Source of the DNA: Cyathus striatus
Taxonomy: Eukaryota > Basidiomycota > Agaricomycetes > Agaricales > Nidulariaceae
Assembly: GCA_025738555.1 (NCBI GenBank)
Contig: JAOVFP010000007.1
Coordinates: 2,604,001-2,668,000 of the forward strand
Reading direction: 5' to 3'
DNA length: 64,000 nucleotides
Below, piece after piece: positions 11,779 through 24,621 of the stretch. A program made the position numbers and the translations under genes. The notes below the pieces were generated by a model that was not told the DNA's origin, did not search any database, and saw nothing but the letters and a program-made list of their open reading frames with translations. Position 1 is the first letter of the stretch. Each line of letters opens with the position of its first letter.

Positions 11779-12839
11779 CTTTCAACCTTTACACCTCCTG
11801 CTCTCTACTCATCATTCTTCACCAATAATGAGCTATGGACTCCATAGAATCTGGACAGATTGATATTCAAGATATTGACTCTGGTATGTCATTAACACTC
11901 TTTTAATCTTTTGTATAGTAATTAGCACATGCAGGTTTCAGCAGCAAAAGAGTAGGAAAGTTTTAATGCTGTCAATTAGAACTATAGTACTTTATACACT
12001 TGTCCAGCTTGTAAATACAAAATCCACTGTACCATTATTTTGAGGTACAAAAAATGTTCAGATACAGTATGGTTACAGACATACCATAACCATCTTGTCA
12101 CCATAATGTGTACAGTCCTAATCTTAACTAAGAACATAGAAATGCACAGTTTGTGTTCATTATAATTTGACTGCAAGCATGAAACTTGGTTGAGTGTGAC
12201 AGGTGGTTATTTATGCAAGCATTAATATAGTACTAATGCTTATTCGAGCTTACTTTCAACTTGTGTTCAATGTGAAGGGATCTATGTGTGTTGAGCATAA
12301 ATATATAAGTTTAACTTATCATGCTTATGTTCACTCTCAATGTAATTGAGATCATTTGTGAATAAATATAGGTGAATAAAAGCCTATTTGGGTATGGTTT
12401 TTTTGGATACATCCATACAATACAAAATTTACAAGTTCTCACAATTTCATCCATTGATACCTAGGCTCATGCTACAGACACCCCTCACAAGTTTCAGCCT
12501 CATACACATGAAGTGAATATAGTGATAGAGTAGTTAATGTTGTGGCATGAATATATATGTGCCATGATATAAGCATTCTCACACTAACTGCCACTGTCTG
12601 CAGATATTGATAAGGTGGCTATTAATTTGATACAGAATTAGTGAATAAGGTACTATAAAAAGGTTAGACAGTATGAGATGCACCTTGACAACCTTGAGTT
12701 TAAGAGCTGGAGTAAGTCCCACACTGCCAGCTAAAATATGTAAGATACATATCTACCAAGGGAATAAAACAAACTATCAAACAATATAAATGATCATAGG
12801 AGGATACAACATACCTGACTAGGGGAAACTCTATTACTA
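11779..12839. other. Noncoding stretch, one possible first exon
   Basis: At 11832 an ATG opens a short frame (MDSIESGQIDIQDIDSG) that runs into a GTATGT donor. It could be the first exon of a lost retroelement gene, but nothing continues it. The rest is AT-rich with no recognisable feature. Confidence 0.3.
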
Positions 12840-13276
12840 ATATTTGTCAGTGTTGTCATTGACAGGGTCAGACCCCATCAGTCAATAGAGTCCAAGTCAA
12901 TGACTGATGGTTGACAGGTCAATCACTGACCTGTCAATGGAAAAGGCTGAATTATATTAGTCAGAGTGTAAAGGGTCCGATTAGAGCTGAGACTTGGCTG
13001 ACACTGTTATTGAGTCTTGATGATTGGAAATAATTAAGTAACATTTGGACAACATTGTAAAGAGTTATAGTAATGTACAATGTAAAATAATATACTGTTG
13101 TCAGCAATTTGAATGAAATAAATTATGATTTATGATTCTTCAACATTATACTGCATCTGCTTTTCTAGGTCATTCTCTTCTACCAATATTCACCTTCCAT
13201 ATGACCAATAAAACTCCAATTCCTTGCATGAGCTGCCATTTTCTGGGTATAGAAATAAATCTTGCAATTTGATTTT

Positions 13277-16086
13277 TCAATATGCAGGAATATGAGAGCT
13301 GGCATCAAATTCAGCAGATTGAGTGCCAGTTGTGGTGAGTGTTTGAACTGGATATGAAAAAGTGTGTGAGAGTGTGATAGAGCTTCCTGGGGTATGCATT
13401 AATAAGGGGGTTATAATCTGTGGTAGTTCTAATTCACTGGTATCATCCACATTCAAGTCTTCCTCAGTGTCAGCAATTGCTGCATTAATTAGTTCATTTG
13501 TCATTGATTGGAAGTCAAGAATTTCACTTGAAGCCAATGCTGCATTATCAGAGTATAATGCATCTTCTTCATTTGATACAATGAGTAGTGGGGTGGTAGG
13601 TAAAGGAACAATGTATGATGATGAATTGGAGACTGATTGTGGAGCTACAGCTGAATCTTCTCCAAACTTGCACTTCCTGCACTGAGGAATAAGCCCTGCA
13701 TCAATATGTGCACACCTTTGATTCATGTGCACAAGTGTCGCATTGTGGACCTTCTGAGGATTAATTTGATTGCGTGTCTTTGTGTGCATGAGACCAAATG
13801 TGCTGAAGATGCACTCAGTGCCTGCAGAATTTGGAACCATAGTCAAAATCCAGATTGCCAATTTCACAAATCCAGACCTACTGGTTTGCACGGTGTTAGC
13901 ACCACATAATTTTTTCCAGATTCCAGTTAAGTCAATTTCACAGCCCTAATAGTAAAGGTAAGTCTGCAATAAAAGTAAAATAATGAAAGTACTTACACTT
14001 GCATGATACTCTGCCTCAAACCCAGATAGGTACATCAAATCTGATGAGAACTGACCAAGATCTGAGTAGTAATCTTCATATGCTGCTGTGAAGTTGGAAT
14101 CTGAGTGTATTGATTGACAAAATAGCCATTGGTAGACACAGTGAACCATGTGAAATAAATCAAACTATGTAATTTTCTTGGGGTTGAAGCAGTGTGCGTG
14201 GATATAAGGGTTAAAGAATACTGTGAGAATAAATAACTCTTGATCAGCCTTGGCCCACCAACATTCAAGCGATGCATGCATCATTTTCTGAATGCATGTA
14301 TCATTGGTGCTGTGGAGTGTCTCAAAAAAACAGAAATTTCTCCCAAGTGTGAGCAGTACATGGTCTAAGTGGCACACTGGGTCTTGCAGTATATTTGCCA
14401 AAATTGCTAGTGGCTCGAGATGAGAAACAATTCTAAGTGTATATGAATTAGTTACTAATAGATATAAAAGGGTGGAAATAAACATACTTTGCAAGGTCAT
14501 TCCAGAATTGCTCATCACAACAAATCATAATTACTTCAAGTGCCTTTGCTTTGAGATCTGATGTTGCTCCTGCTGCAACAAGGAGTTGTTGTTTATTTGC
14601 TGTGACACATCCCATAATTGAGAACAATTGTGAATGAAGTCACTTCAATGCACAATAATATCCAGTCCATCACATGACAACAGGGAGAATAAGGGCAAGT
14701 ATGCGACCAGTTGTACATAATTGCTGTGAATGGAGGAGATCAAGGGCACACTGATGGTTATTGAACCACTTTATAACTTCAATTGCCCTCACAGCAGATG
14801 TCATAAATGGGGATTTGATGGTGAGATAATTCCCAGTAAGTAAGCCACTTTGATGAGCCCAGCAGACAAATGTAGCAATGTGAGGATATGTGGCTGCATG
14901 TAGATGTTGCATTTTCTTTCCATCTGGACCATCATCTGTGGTAATCACGATTGTATCAACACCATATGTACTTTCCATATATATAATATCATCCTTCACC
15001 AAATTAAATAATTCATTGCCAGTCTTTGGTTTTCCTGTCATGTCATGTGTGCAGAGTAAATAAGGCTATTGAATTAAATGTAAGTCAAAGTAATAATCAT
15101 GAATTTTTAAGTACATACCAATGAGTCTACAGTCATCATTGAAGTGATAACAGATGTCTTCACAACATTTTTCCACCCATCACACTGATAGGTTGCCATC
15201 TTGTGCTCTGTTATCTGCTGAGTTCTCAAAATAACCTTGTCAGCTTCTTTATTTAAAATACTTCCTGCAAGAATCCATTGATCTGGAGTCACCAAACCAG
15301 GCATCCATTTCTGTGAGAAAAGCCCATATTTGAGATGTGAAACAATATTAAATGGAATCCCCAGCATTACAAGTAGCTTGCAAACATCCTCAGAAAACTG
15401 CTCTTGAACATCCAGTGGTCTGGAGAATACCTCCATAGAGTTGTCATTAGCAGACATAGTGTGTGAATAACATGGCTGCTTTGACAAGCAATTTTGATCA
15501 GGAACTTGCAACAACATAGAGTCACCTGGAGTGACAAGAGGTAGACTTGGAGTGAATAGTGGGCTGAGCGGGATTGAGTCACTGCAACCTAGAAGGGGCA
15601 ACAGGTCTCAGCTTGAAATGCTTGGAGTAGACAACCGAGAAACCTAAAGTAGTCTAGGTATAGTTATGCCAAGTCCTCTATTTTCCTTTGCAGCGGCATG
15701 TAATCAACTAAACTCCTGCTGCTCTTGCAAAATCATATCATGCATCGCCGAATCAATAGTATTACATGTTTTAATGTGTCCCTGTAAGGACGAAATTTTG
15801 CTGCAAATTGGCTCCAGTGTTTCTCTACCTAATATTTATATTAATCATAATTCACCTCTATGCATGAGTAAAATTATCACTTACCAAGTTTTTCCCATTC
15901 CTGTGTTGTTCTACTGTGAGGTCCAGGAGTTGTGCCATGAGCTACATCAAGAATAGCTTGATTCTGTAAATCTTCGACAGTCTTTCGAAGGCAAGACGAG
16001 CACCATGATGATTTGTGAGATTTGTCATTGCAATAGAGTGTTCCATCTTGAGTGAATAGCTGCCAAATCAGAGATTTTGGTGGCAT
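13277..16086 (-). pseudogene. hAT transposase with BED-like finger (element I)
   Basis: Reading from 16086, the first exon encodes MPPKSLIWQLFTQDG and a CSSCL cysteine pair, the BED-type DNA-binding start. About 15830-15610 gives CSKISSLQGHIKTC (the His-Cys half of the finger), with stops. About 15601-15107 holds the region before the core (DQWILAGSILNKEADKV, ATYQCDGWKNV, where the D is in a catalytic position). About 15041-14670 gives VDTIVITTDDGPDGKKM and FVCWAHQ, the RNase-H-like core. About 14518-14165 is the all-alpha insertion. About 13891-13277 holds the dimerisation motif PNSAGTECIFSTFGLMHTKT and a long acidic tail. Introns and several stops separate these pieces. Non-functional as it stands. 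Confidence 0.75.
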
Positions 16087-17650
16087 CGCTACAGTGTCAC
16101 ACTACAATGCATGTTTTTAGGCATGCAACAAAATCATAGCTATAGTCAAACTCACCTTAACAATGTTCCGCAAACTGCGAAAGTATCAAAAAAAATGCAT
16201 GGAAAAGTTAGCACATACACACTAATATATATACCTCTATAACTCTGGCCTAACCATCTTAAAAGTGCACCGCATATTGAAGGAGAAAGGGAAAAATCAT
16301 TCTATGTCCTATGCTAGCACAGGGAGATATTAATTTAAGAGTATTGTAATGAATTTAGTTGACAAAAAGCAATAGAAAAGTACAGGTGTTTCAAGAGCGA
16401 TGCTATACAGAGTTGGACATACAGAATTCCAACCTGGATACAGTCACAAAAGCCTTTAAGACTAACTGTATAACAATGGGGGCAGGTAGATGTCATGAAA
16501 GTCAAAACCACATTGCAATATATTTAGCCTTAAGTATCATTGCAAAATGCTTGAAAAGCGTCTGTTCAGGTATTGAAATACTAGTATATGGCAATGTAAG
16601 GCATGTCTCATCATACTAATCCCTTGATTTGATACAACCAATTATAATGTATCCTTAAGATTGTATCTAGATTATAATGCAAGGTAATATTATGTATCAT
16701 GTATTAACCCTCATCATATTTGTTATCTGTCAGGTCACCGGTCACCAGTGACTAGTGACTTACAGAATGAGTCACAAGATAATTAAAATAAAACCAAGAA
16801 GTGCCGAGATTATCACTTCAAGATTTGTGACATGGCTTGAAGGAGAAAGACCTATAGACTAAGAGCGTAAAGAATCCAGACCTTTTTTAAAGAGGCTGCG
16901 TTTGGGTCCAGGTTTTGCAAGCATCTTTGTCCAGGCTACGGAACAAGATCTGGTGGATGCTGACTAACCACATGTTCAAAACGCATAAAAGGACGACACT
17001 CTTGCTGGGTATCGCATAACTTAAGAACTAAGTAGCTTTAAGTTGTAAGTGGATAACCACAGAGGTAAGTAAACACCAGTAAGTGATGTCATCTTATCTA
17101 TGTTATGTTAACAGTGGGTAGCGGGCTAGTAATGTCTATGTGACATGGTATGTAGCATTACTTATTGGTAGACAACATACAAATCATGTGTACTAGAATG
17201 GAAATATTACTTAACTTTTCTCGAGTTTTAGCTGATGAACGTAGCTATTCTCTGCATACTCAATTAGACAAAAAATGTCGTCATTTTTTTTTACCAAAAT
17301 GGGATACCAGCTGTAGATTAATTGTGTTGTTATCAACCTCATCTTAATAGTCCACGTGAAACTCAAAATATATTGTAACACCTTCAGCCAAGCTTTATAA
17401 TGCTGTGAAGGCTTTCGTCCTCGATTATATGCCTTGTAAAGTAGGCCATGCATTAAGGAGTTATAATGCACTTCAATTCCTTGCAAGTAAAAGTTAAGTT
17501 TCATGACAGAGGCAGTGGAAGGAGACTAGTAAAGGGGAAAGATTGAGCATCAGGTGTTCTAACATGGGTTGTGGAAGGGGTGAGAAAATTTTGATCATTG
17601 ACCCCTTGTGACCCAGTCAATAGGTTTGATGGACAGGTCAATAGGTCTGA
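16087..17650. other. Interior of hAT element I, noncoding
   Basis: No second gene is recognisable. At about 16735-16765 lies a compact cluster of GTCAC/GTGAC palindromes. About 17590-17660 carries TCATTGACCCC and GACAGGTCAAT motifs that also occur just inside the left terminus at 12860-12945, so these are subterminal repeats, typical of hAT transposase-binding regions. Confidence 0.4.
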
Positions 17651-17659
17651 TGGTGAATA

Positions 17660-19030
17660 AATCAGTAAGGCCAACTAGTGGCAAGGCCTGCTACCTGAAA
17701 TTCTCTCTAATAGTTAAACATTATGATATATTGTATCTGGTTTGAACCAATTTTCACAAAAATGACATGAAAAGGTATTTTTAATTTATTGATTGTTTTA
17801 GTGATTCCTGTCAATTCCAGTAATCCTTAGAATAATACCTGTAGTGCATATCCATAATTTCACTATTGTCACAGCCCCAACATGGCCAAAGCCTGACAAA
17901 ATAGTTTGGGTTTTATTCCACAACAAATAAGGCCAATCAGTATAAAATTGATAAGATAAAATCTGTTGTCAAATGATGGTCCTGGACATGGCATGAAATC
18001 TCAGCTATGCAAAAAGAAAACTTGTCAAAACAAGATCACATTGATCATGCATCACATTGAAAAAATTCAAGAGGACAACTACACAACCATTTACTTACAG
18101 CAGAGTGACTTTATCATGAGTAAAGTACTAATGCATATTCACAATATTAAAAAATCAACAATATAACATAATACTTGAAAGTGAAGATGCAAAATAAAAA
18201 ATACAAGGGAACTTCAACAATGCAGTGCCAGGAGTCTTAGCTTCCTTTTGCTCCCTGCTGCATGTTTCAACTCTTATGAGTGATCAGTTTGGAAGCAGAC
18301 CACTGTATGTAATGTATAGCGAGACATAGCACAAGATAGACCTTGGATGATGATGGTTGAGTGTGAGAGTCCACTTCAGCCTATCCTGCTCACTACAGTA
18401 AGACCTGACATAACTCTGTGAGAAGAGGCGTTAGTACATGAAGTGATGATGAGAGCACTACTTAGCTGTACATCAACACAAAGGAGAGACAGACAACATT
18501 TACCTCTGTAATACCCAATGCCTACAGCCCTTCTCTCCTCCACCAATCTTTAGTACCTAGTCTTCATCAACTGCAGCTGCCAGCATACACCATGTGAAAG
18601 AGGATCTTCAGAACCTAAAGTGATTTGGTCGAGATTTTGTGCCCCATATTGTCGAATTGGTGTGCATTGCAGTCTTCTCATGCTCATTCAAAGGGCAGCC
18701 CATATGTGTAGTCCAGAATTTCGAGACATTGTATTATTGAGTGAAATTGCAGTGTGATGAAATAAAAAGGGGATATCTCTGTGGAAGGATGATGTTCATG
18801 TTAACATTGTGGCTGGCTGGTATATTACCTAGTCTGGATGCGAAGTTCAGAAACTGTTAGGAAACATTAGATTCACACACATCATGTGAGGCCAGAGAAG
18901 CTCTGAGCAGTTGGGATATGGGAATGACCAGTATTTCAAACTCATTTAAACTCTGGTTGATGGGAGGTGTTCACTCTGCAAAATTTGATTTTTCATCACC
19001 CCACATAACTCTACTACCTTAAAAGGTAGC
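17660..19030. mobile_element. Possible nested insertion in hAT element I
   Basis: CCTGCTACCT at about 17688 and its inverse AGGTAGCAGG at about 19023 bracket this stretch, which separates the subterminal repeats from the true right end of the hAT element. The left edge, GGCCAACTAGTGGCAAGGCC, resembles sequences at about 46228 and 60531, suggesting a dispersed family. No coding sequence was recognised. Ends and class are uncertain. Confidence 0.3.
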
Positions 19031-19092
19031 AGGAATGACTAATCAGACCACTCAGACCTCCATTGACTGACCTTGACAACACTGATATTTGT

Positions 19093-20504
19093 AATAGTTC
19101 TGTTATTAATCAAAGTGCACACATGTCTCTTTGTCCAATATCATAAATGGTTGGTAGCATTGAGGTTGAAGTTCTTGGACAATGAAATGAGTAGGCAGTA
19201 AAGGTATATGGAGGAACACACTTTATGAGGACAAAGGACACTGGTTGTAGCAGTGGTGCCAGGATAAATGAGTGTTGGGCTAGTAGCAGGCACATGTCAG
19301 GACAACCGAGTGCCTGGCGCGGTTCTCTGGGAATGGTTATAACTTATACATGCCTTGTGCAATATTGCACATAAGTGCATGGAACACATCAGCAGGGACT
19401 TAGCATCTGTGCATGCTAGTGTCTCAGCCTGCTATGGACTAATGGATACAGACAGGCATGGGCTATGTATTAATATTGTTACTTGTACATGCCTGTAGTT
19501 TCTCTAAAAATAGATAAGATACATACTGTACAGATTGATCATTTCATGTAGCTATAATGTATATAAGTCTCATTGTAACAAACAGAAAAGCAAGTACTGC
19601 CCGGAAAAGCCATATTTCCCTTCCCCACAGACAGGGTAGCATACAGATGAAATATATTTGATTTGGGCAGCAAGAAAATTCCATGCATGTACAAAAGTGA
19701 GCATGAGTTGAGCATGCATGTTCAGGCCCAGTCAAAAGTCGGTCTAGGGAGAACTAGCAGTATCAATTGAGATCCAACTGCTAGATGACACTATACCTTG
19801 CCATAAAAAATAGAATACATAGATTTTTTTCGAGCATCATCTAAGCACATTCCTACTCCAGAAATATCAAGACTAATTCCAGCTCAGTGGAATGATAGAA
19901 AATCGAAATGTTGGCAAGGTTAACTGGGAAGTTTGAAGTTGTGGGGAAGTAGTGGATGTATGTTGACAGGAAATCCTGTGCATGAGAAGACACAATCAGA
20001 TTGATTTTTATAGTAGCACTGTAAAACTAAGGAACATACCTTTGAAATTGTAGTGGGCTCATGACTCCTAAATCCAAATGCTTTTACAGGAAGTGTTGCA
20101 TGCAAAACTTGAAGAGGAACTAGTAGGAGAAGGGTGGAGTGAAGGACATACAAGATTTCCAAGAATAATGTGAAGCGCAAGAGGGGGAAAAGGAAGGAGG
20201 GTCCTGCATGCCACGGGAAAGTGCCAGGATTATAATAGAGAAAGGAAACAAACGACTTACACAAATATTTTGATGTTGCTTCTGCAATTGCATTCATATT
20301 AGATATCCCTTGATATGCCTAGATTTTGCATCATGAAAGTTTGAAGGACATATCGTAATTTGTGTTCAAGAAGATGCCAAGACATTGTTAGTAGCCTTAG
20401 AGGCATTTTTGGGTATTTTGCTAGATGCTGCTCAACAAAAATCTATACACTATTTCTCATTCGACACCACTTGAAATCGCTAGACTGACTTTTGACTGGG
20501 GTTC
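19093..20504. other. Noncoding stretch
   Basis: The open frame on the minus strand at 20297-19920 (125 codons) begins MNAIAEATSKYL and has a possible GTAAG donor early on. I recognise no family and see no conserved motif. Nothing else is supported. Confidence 0.35.
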
Positions 20505-21930
20505 AGGGTCTGAGCATGATAATGGCGACCCTGAGCATGAAGTATTGTATATTGAGCATGAAGAAATCCTACATGAGCATGAAGATAATATCTTATAAAT
20601 TGACATAGTTCTATATTGTACTGTCTTAAAAATGTGTAAATATAACTATCCACACTCACATTAATAATCGGTTTGAGTGTCTGTGAGCGTGGATGGTAAT
20701 ACCTATCATGCTCATGCTCAAAATCAATTAAATTGAGTGTGAGCATGAATAATACATATGTATTTTACATTCAAACTCACTCTACAGTAAATATAGCCAT
20801 TGTGAGCATGAATATATATATATATACTAATCTGTATTCATGCTCACACTCAACTTAATTAAGTTTGAGCATGAGCATGATATGTAATATCTATCATGCT
20901 CACTTCTTTGAGTGTCATTTTATGAAGTTGGAGGTGAGTGTGATAGGTACTACAATTCACGCTCACGCATATTTACCATAAATATTGCACGAGTATTACA
21001 TTAACTGCAATGCATAATTTACTTGAGTTTGAGTATGATCTTGATTAAATTGAGTTTAACCGTGACCATGGTAAGCTATACTATTCATGCTCATGCATGT
21101 AATTTACATTGAGTGTGAACATCTATAAATGTTGTATTCAAGTTTATGTTCAAGTTAGAATTGAATTGAGTATGACTGAACATTTATACATATTATATGC
21201 AAGTTAGTTGATTTCGAGCAAATTTTGGGAGTGAGAGTGATAAGTATTTCATTTCACACTCACACATATTTCAAGTAACTTAAGTATGAGCTTAACCTAT
21301 CACAAATGTAAATAGTGAATGCATATATATTTACATGCACATATATTGCAGGTTGAGGTTGAGTGTGAGCACAAAATAATTTTCTATTCATACTCATTCA
21401 CATTTACTTTAAGCTGTATGGTAGTACACATTTTAATCATGCTCACATAAAGCTCAGCTTGACTGTGAGCACGAATATCAAATACATATTCAGGCTCATG
21501 CTCAGTTTAATTGAGTTTGAGCATGAACATGATGGGTATTACCAAAGTTTATGCTCACATGCAATTTACTTGAATATGAGCATGAGCATAACTTGCAAAA
21601 TATTCATACTTAAACTTTTATGTCCATGGTCAAACTATAGTGAATGTGGCTATAAATATGTGCTACATCTTTCCAGACTGAAACAAATGTCAAAAATATT
21701 TTTATGTACTTAGTCAAATTACTGTATTTTCATGCTCACATTTCATGCTCACAAATGTTGAGCATGAAAACTAGTGACTTGAGCGTGAAAACCATGACCC
21801 TGAGCATGAAAATCTGACCCTGTGCATGAAAAATCTGACCCTGTGCGTGAAGAAAGATCTTGAGCATGTGTTGAGTGTGCACACTCAATCCATGCTCACA
21901 CCTTGAGTGTGAACATGAGCGTGAAATATA
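20505..21930. repeat. TGAGCATGA array, 21-bp phased and palindromic
   Basis: I count 12 exact TGAGCATGA and 9 exact TCATGCTCA, besides variants such as TGAGCGTGA, TCACGCTCA and TGTGCATGA. At the left edge four copies start at 20511, 20532, 20553 and 20574, exactly 21 bp apart, with unrelated spacers. At the right edge copies or variants start at 21759, 21780, 21801, 21821, 21842 and 21861. Between them the motif occurs in inverted pairs around TTAATT cores, for example 20838-20880 and 21496-21526. Read on the minus strand, the phased parts encode heptad peptides of the form LHAQxxx or FHAQGQI. It could be an array of protein-binding sites, transposon subterminal repeats, or the ruin of a heptad-coding gene. 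Confidence 0.85.
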
Positions 21931-24160
21931 AATATTATTCTTCAACATTTTACTTCATATCTTGATTAAAAACCTCACTCACATTCACAATAAGACACAG
22001 TCATACAACACTAGTATGTACATTTGATTTATACTCTTTTTGGCTCACAAATAGGCCATTTAGAACTAAAATAAATACCTTGAGTGTGACATGCTCAATC
22101 ACACTCACTTTTGTGCATGCCTGGAATTTTCTATGTGCCCATTTGATTTTTGGCACATTTTCGAGTCTCTAAGCACATATCGTGCCCACAGCGCACATAG
22201 TCACGATGATCTCATTTTTTTAGTTTATTATTTGAATATCCATTACAAGTTGAGCTGTTAACACCTTGAATTTATAAGACTATTGTTAAAATACAAGTAC
22301 TATTACTTGGAATATAGTATTATTACATTAGATAGTACTTCAAGTCTCATCGTTTACTAGTAATCATACAGTAGCACCATTAATATATACAGTAGCACCA
22401 TTAATATATACACATGTCAAACCAATTATGAATGTGAGTGTGCCAAATGGTTATATTCATGTATTCTTTGATATAGTACAATACAAACCTATGTTAATGT
22501 TACAATAAAGTTCTGGTTGGGATGTTTATCATACAAGTCCAATAGTCACGTGATTTACAAGTTCAAAGAACAAGTTATATCAGTTTATCGAGTTCGAGTC
22601 TCTATTCACTAGCTCTTAAGTTGATTAGACTTAAGTACGAGTGGAGTGAATGAATCAAAGTAAGGCTAGTTCAATTTAAGCTGAAGCTTGAGCTCTACAG
22701 CCCAAGTTACTACTGTTTAAATACAAACGAGTTCATACTAATAATAAGTAGGAATGTAACTAAATAAATCAAGATGTTGCACATTGACTGCGCATTACTG
22801 CGGCACAGCAAGAAGAAAGAAAGGTATACTAAGTAAAGTAGATAACTTGAGAAAAGTCAAAGATAGAATGACAGTCATGTAAGTAAAGAAGTAATGTGTT
22901 TGGTATTGAAGACAATACCAAACAAGTCAATGAAATGGAAAGAAAACATATGTAAATAGAAGAATATAAAGAAATCGTAACAGTTAATTTATATGATCCA
23001 GTCTTCATGCTCACATATATTTCCTCCATCTAAAGATTTAAAATATAAGCTGTGTGTTCAAAAGGTGAGCATATAAAGATTAATACATTGCAAAGAGTGT
23101 TCGTGCATAGGCACAAACACTCCTTCAGCAAGCTATTAATATCAAGGGTCTATTAATACCATAGTACAAATATAGACTGCTTACTGTCCAGCAGCATCTG
23201 AGTTCAATCCCCCCATGCATACTCAATTCATGCAAGTTATCATGCTTGAAAATACCTCCAGGCTCCGGACAGTGTGCGAACCCTCAAGAAAATCTCCATG
23301 TATCAAGTGTTTGACTTAACCATAGCAAGTGATAAGCAAGAGTACAGCCTCATCATACACATTGGATTAAGAGTTGAACTAACAGCATATTAATCAAACC
23401 AGCATTATAAATATATTATCAAGCTGCTTCCATATAGTTCTTTATTACTGTCTACACTGACTTATGCATATGTTGATCATTGTAAATTTTAACATAAGCT
23501 ACAATCCAAATATTCAAGCATCACCTTTTCATATATATAATGGATCTACAACTACACCATTCATGCCAAATTTACACATATGAATCTTTTCATACAGAGA
23601 TTACCTTGTATTCTCTCTATTTATGATGCTCCCACCACTGTGTCTACATTTTCCAGCCTATCAATTCGGAATGTGTATTAACTCTTACACTACATGTTCA
23701 TAGCAAATTAATCAACTGCTGGCCAGTTTCAGCCAGTCCCATTTCTGTATTTTATGCTATGGTTCATTTATTGAGCCTATCCTCTGCTAGATACAAGAAG
23801 CTTCTTTCAATTGTCTACCTGATTATTCAGACTTCAGGGCACATTTTTATACATACCTTATTCATTATACAGTTAGTGTTTAAACATACACAACTTAATT
23901 TTTGATATGCATCAATGCATCTGTAACTGTAAGACGGCATGGGTGCTTGGTTGAAATCCAGAGATTTTTATTTCATGCTTATTGCTTGACTCAGACTATT
24001 AGTTATTCATCCATTTACCATGATGATAGGACTAAAAACATATAACAATAACTGAAAGATTATGCTGTTGTTTTCTGTCCTAATTCTTATATATTACATT
24101 AGTACTCAGAAAAGTATGTTGAGTTCTGAATTAGGTTATTAGCCGAAATCCTGCTTGAAC
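21931..24160. other. Noncoding stretch
   Basis: Contains a 20-bp direct duplication at about 22369-22412 (CAGTAGCACCATTAATATAT twice), stray TGAGTGTGAC/TGCTCAATCAC motifs near 22080-22115 related to the preceding array, and the hairpin at 23095. No gene was recognised. Confidence 0.45.
23095..23122. other. 12-bp-stem hairpin
   Basis: GAGTGTTCGTGC, loop ATAG, then GCACAAACACTC. The arms pair at 11 of 12 positions. The single mismatch is CG in one arm against TG in the other, consistent with CpG decay. Confidence 0.6.
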
Positions 24161-24621
24161 AACAGATGTAGTGTTGCCACCGCTCCACTCGAAAGCTGCT
24201 GAGCCAGTGAGCTGAGCCGAAATTAAGCTGAGTGAAGCGAGTGCCTGTGAAAGCTGGCTCTGACAGGCCCAGCTCAGCTAAGAAGCGCTCCCAGGTGCTC
24301 CCGAGCAGCTATTAGCCCTACTCAATTATATTAGTTCCAACTTTTAGAAACACATTTTAGTGTGCACCGACCATGAGGTACACTGATGCCAAGTAAGGGT
24401 GAAATTCGGAGCAATGAGAATTAAAGCGGAGAATAAAATCCAATTGAGCCCTTCTGAGCGTCACAAACCTCGACGCTTGGTCCAGCAGCCAAAATTTGAC
24501 AGCTTGATTCCATGCTGTGATGCACGATGGCACATTCACAGGCTGTCCGGTCAATTGAAGGTGAGTTGTTTGCTAACGCACTAACCAGGTATCTCAACTG
24601 ACATGTCTTTTTATAGATAAT

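Larger units (their letters stand above)
12848..19084 (-). mobile_element. hAT element I, 6.2 kb, perfect 8-bp target duplication
   Basis: The left end is CAGTGTTGTCATTGACAGG. The right end read in reverse is CAGTGTTGTCAAGGTCAG. The 8 bases outside each end are identical: ATATTTGT at 12840-12847 and 19085-19092. An 8-bp duplication and CAGTG ends are diagnostic of the hAT superfamily. The transposase relic lies on the minus strand at 16086-13277. The remaining 3 kb on the right contains subterminal repeats at about 17590-17660 (TGACAGGTCAAT-type motifs) and what may be a nested insertion at 17660-19030. Intact ends around a dead gene indicate an old insertion that has not been excised. Confidence 0.85.

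Noticed and set aside
20511..20590. CRISPR-like array (short repeats with unique spacers)
   Set aside because: The repeat is only 9 bp, spacers are 12 bp, both orientations occur nearby, and the genome is eukaryotic.
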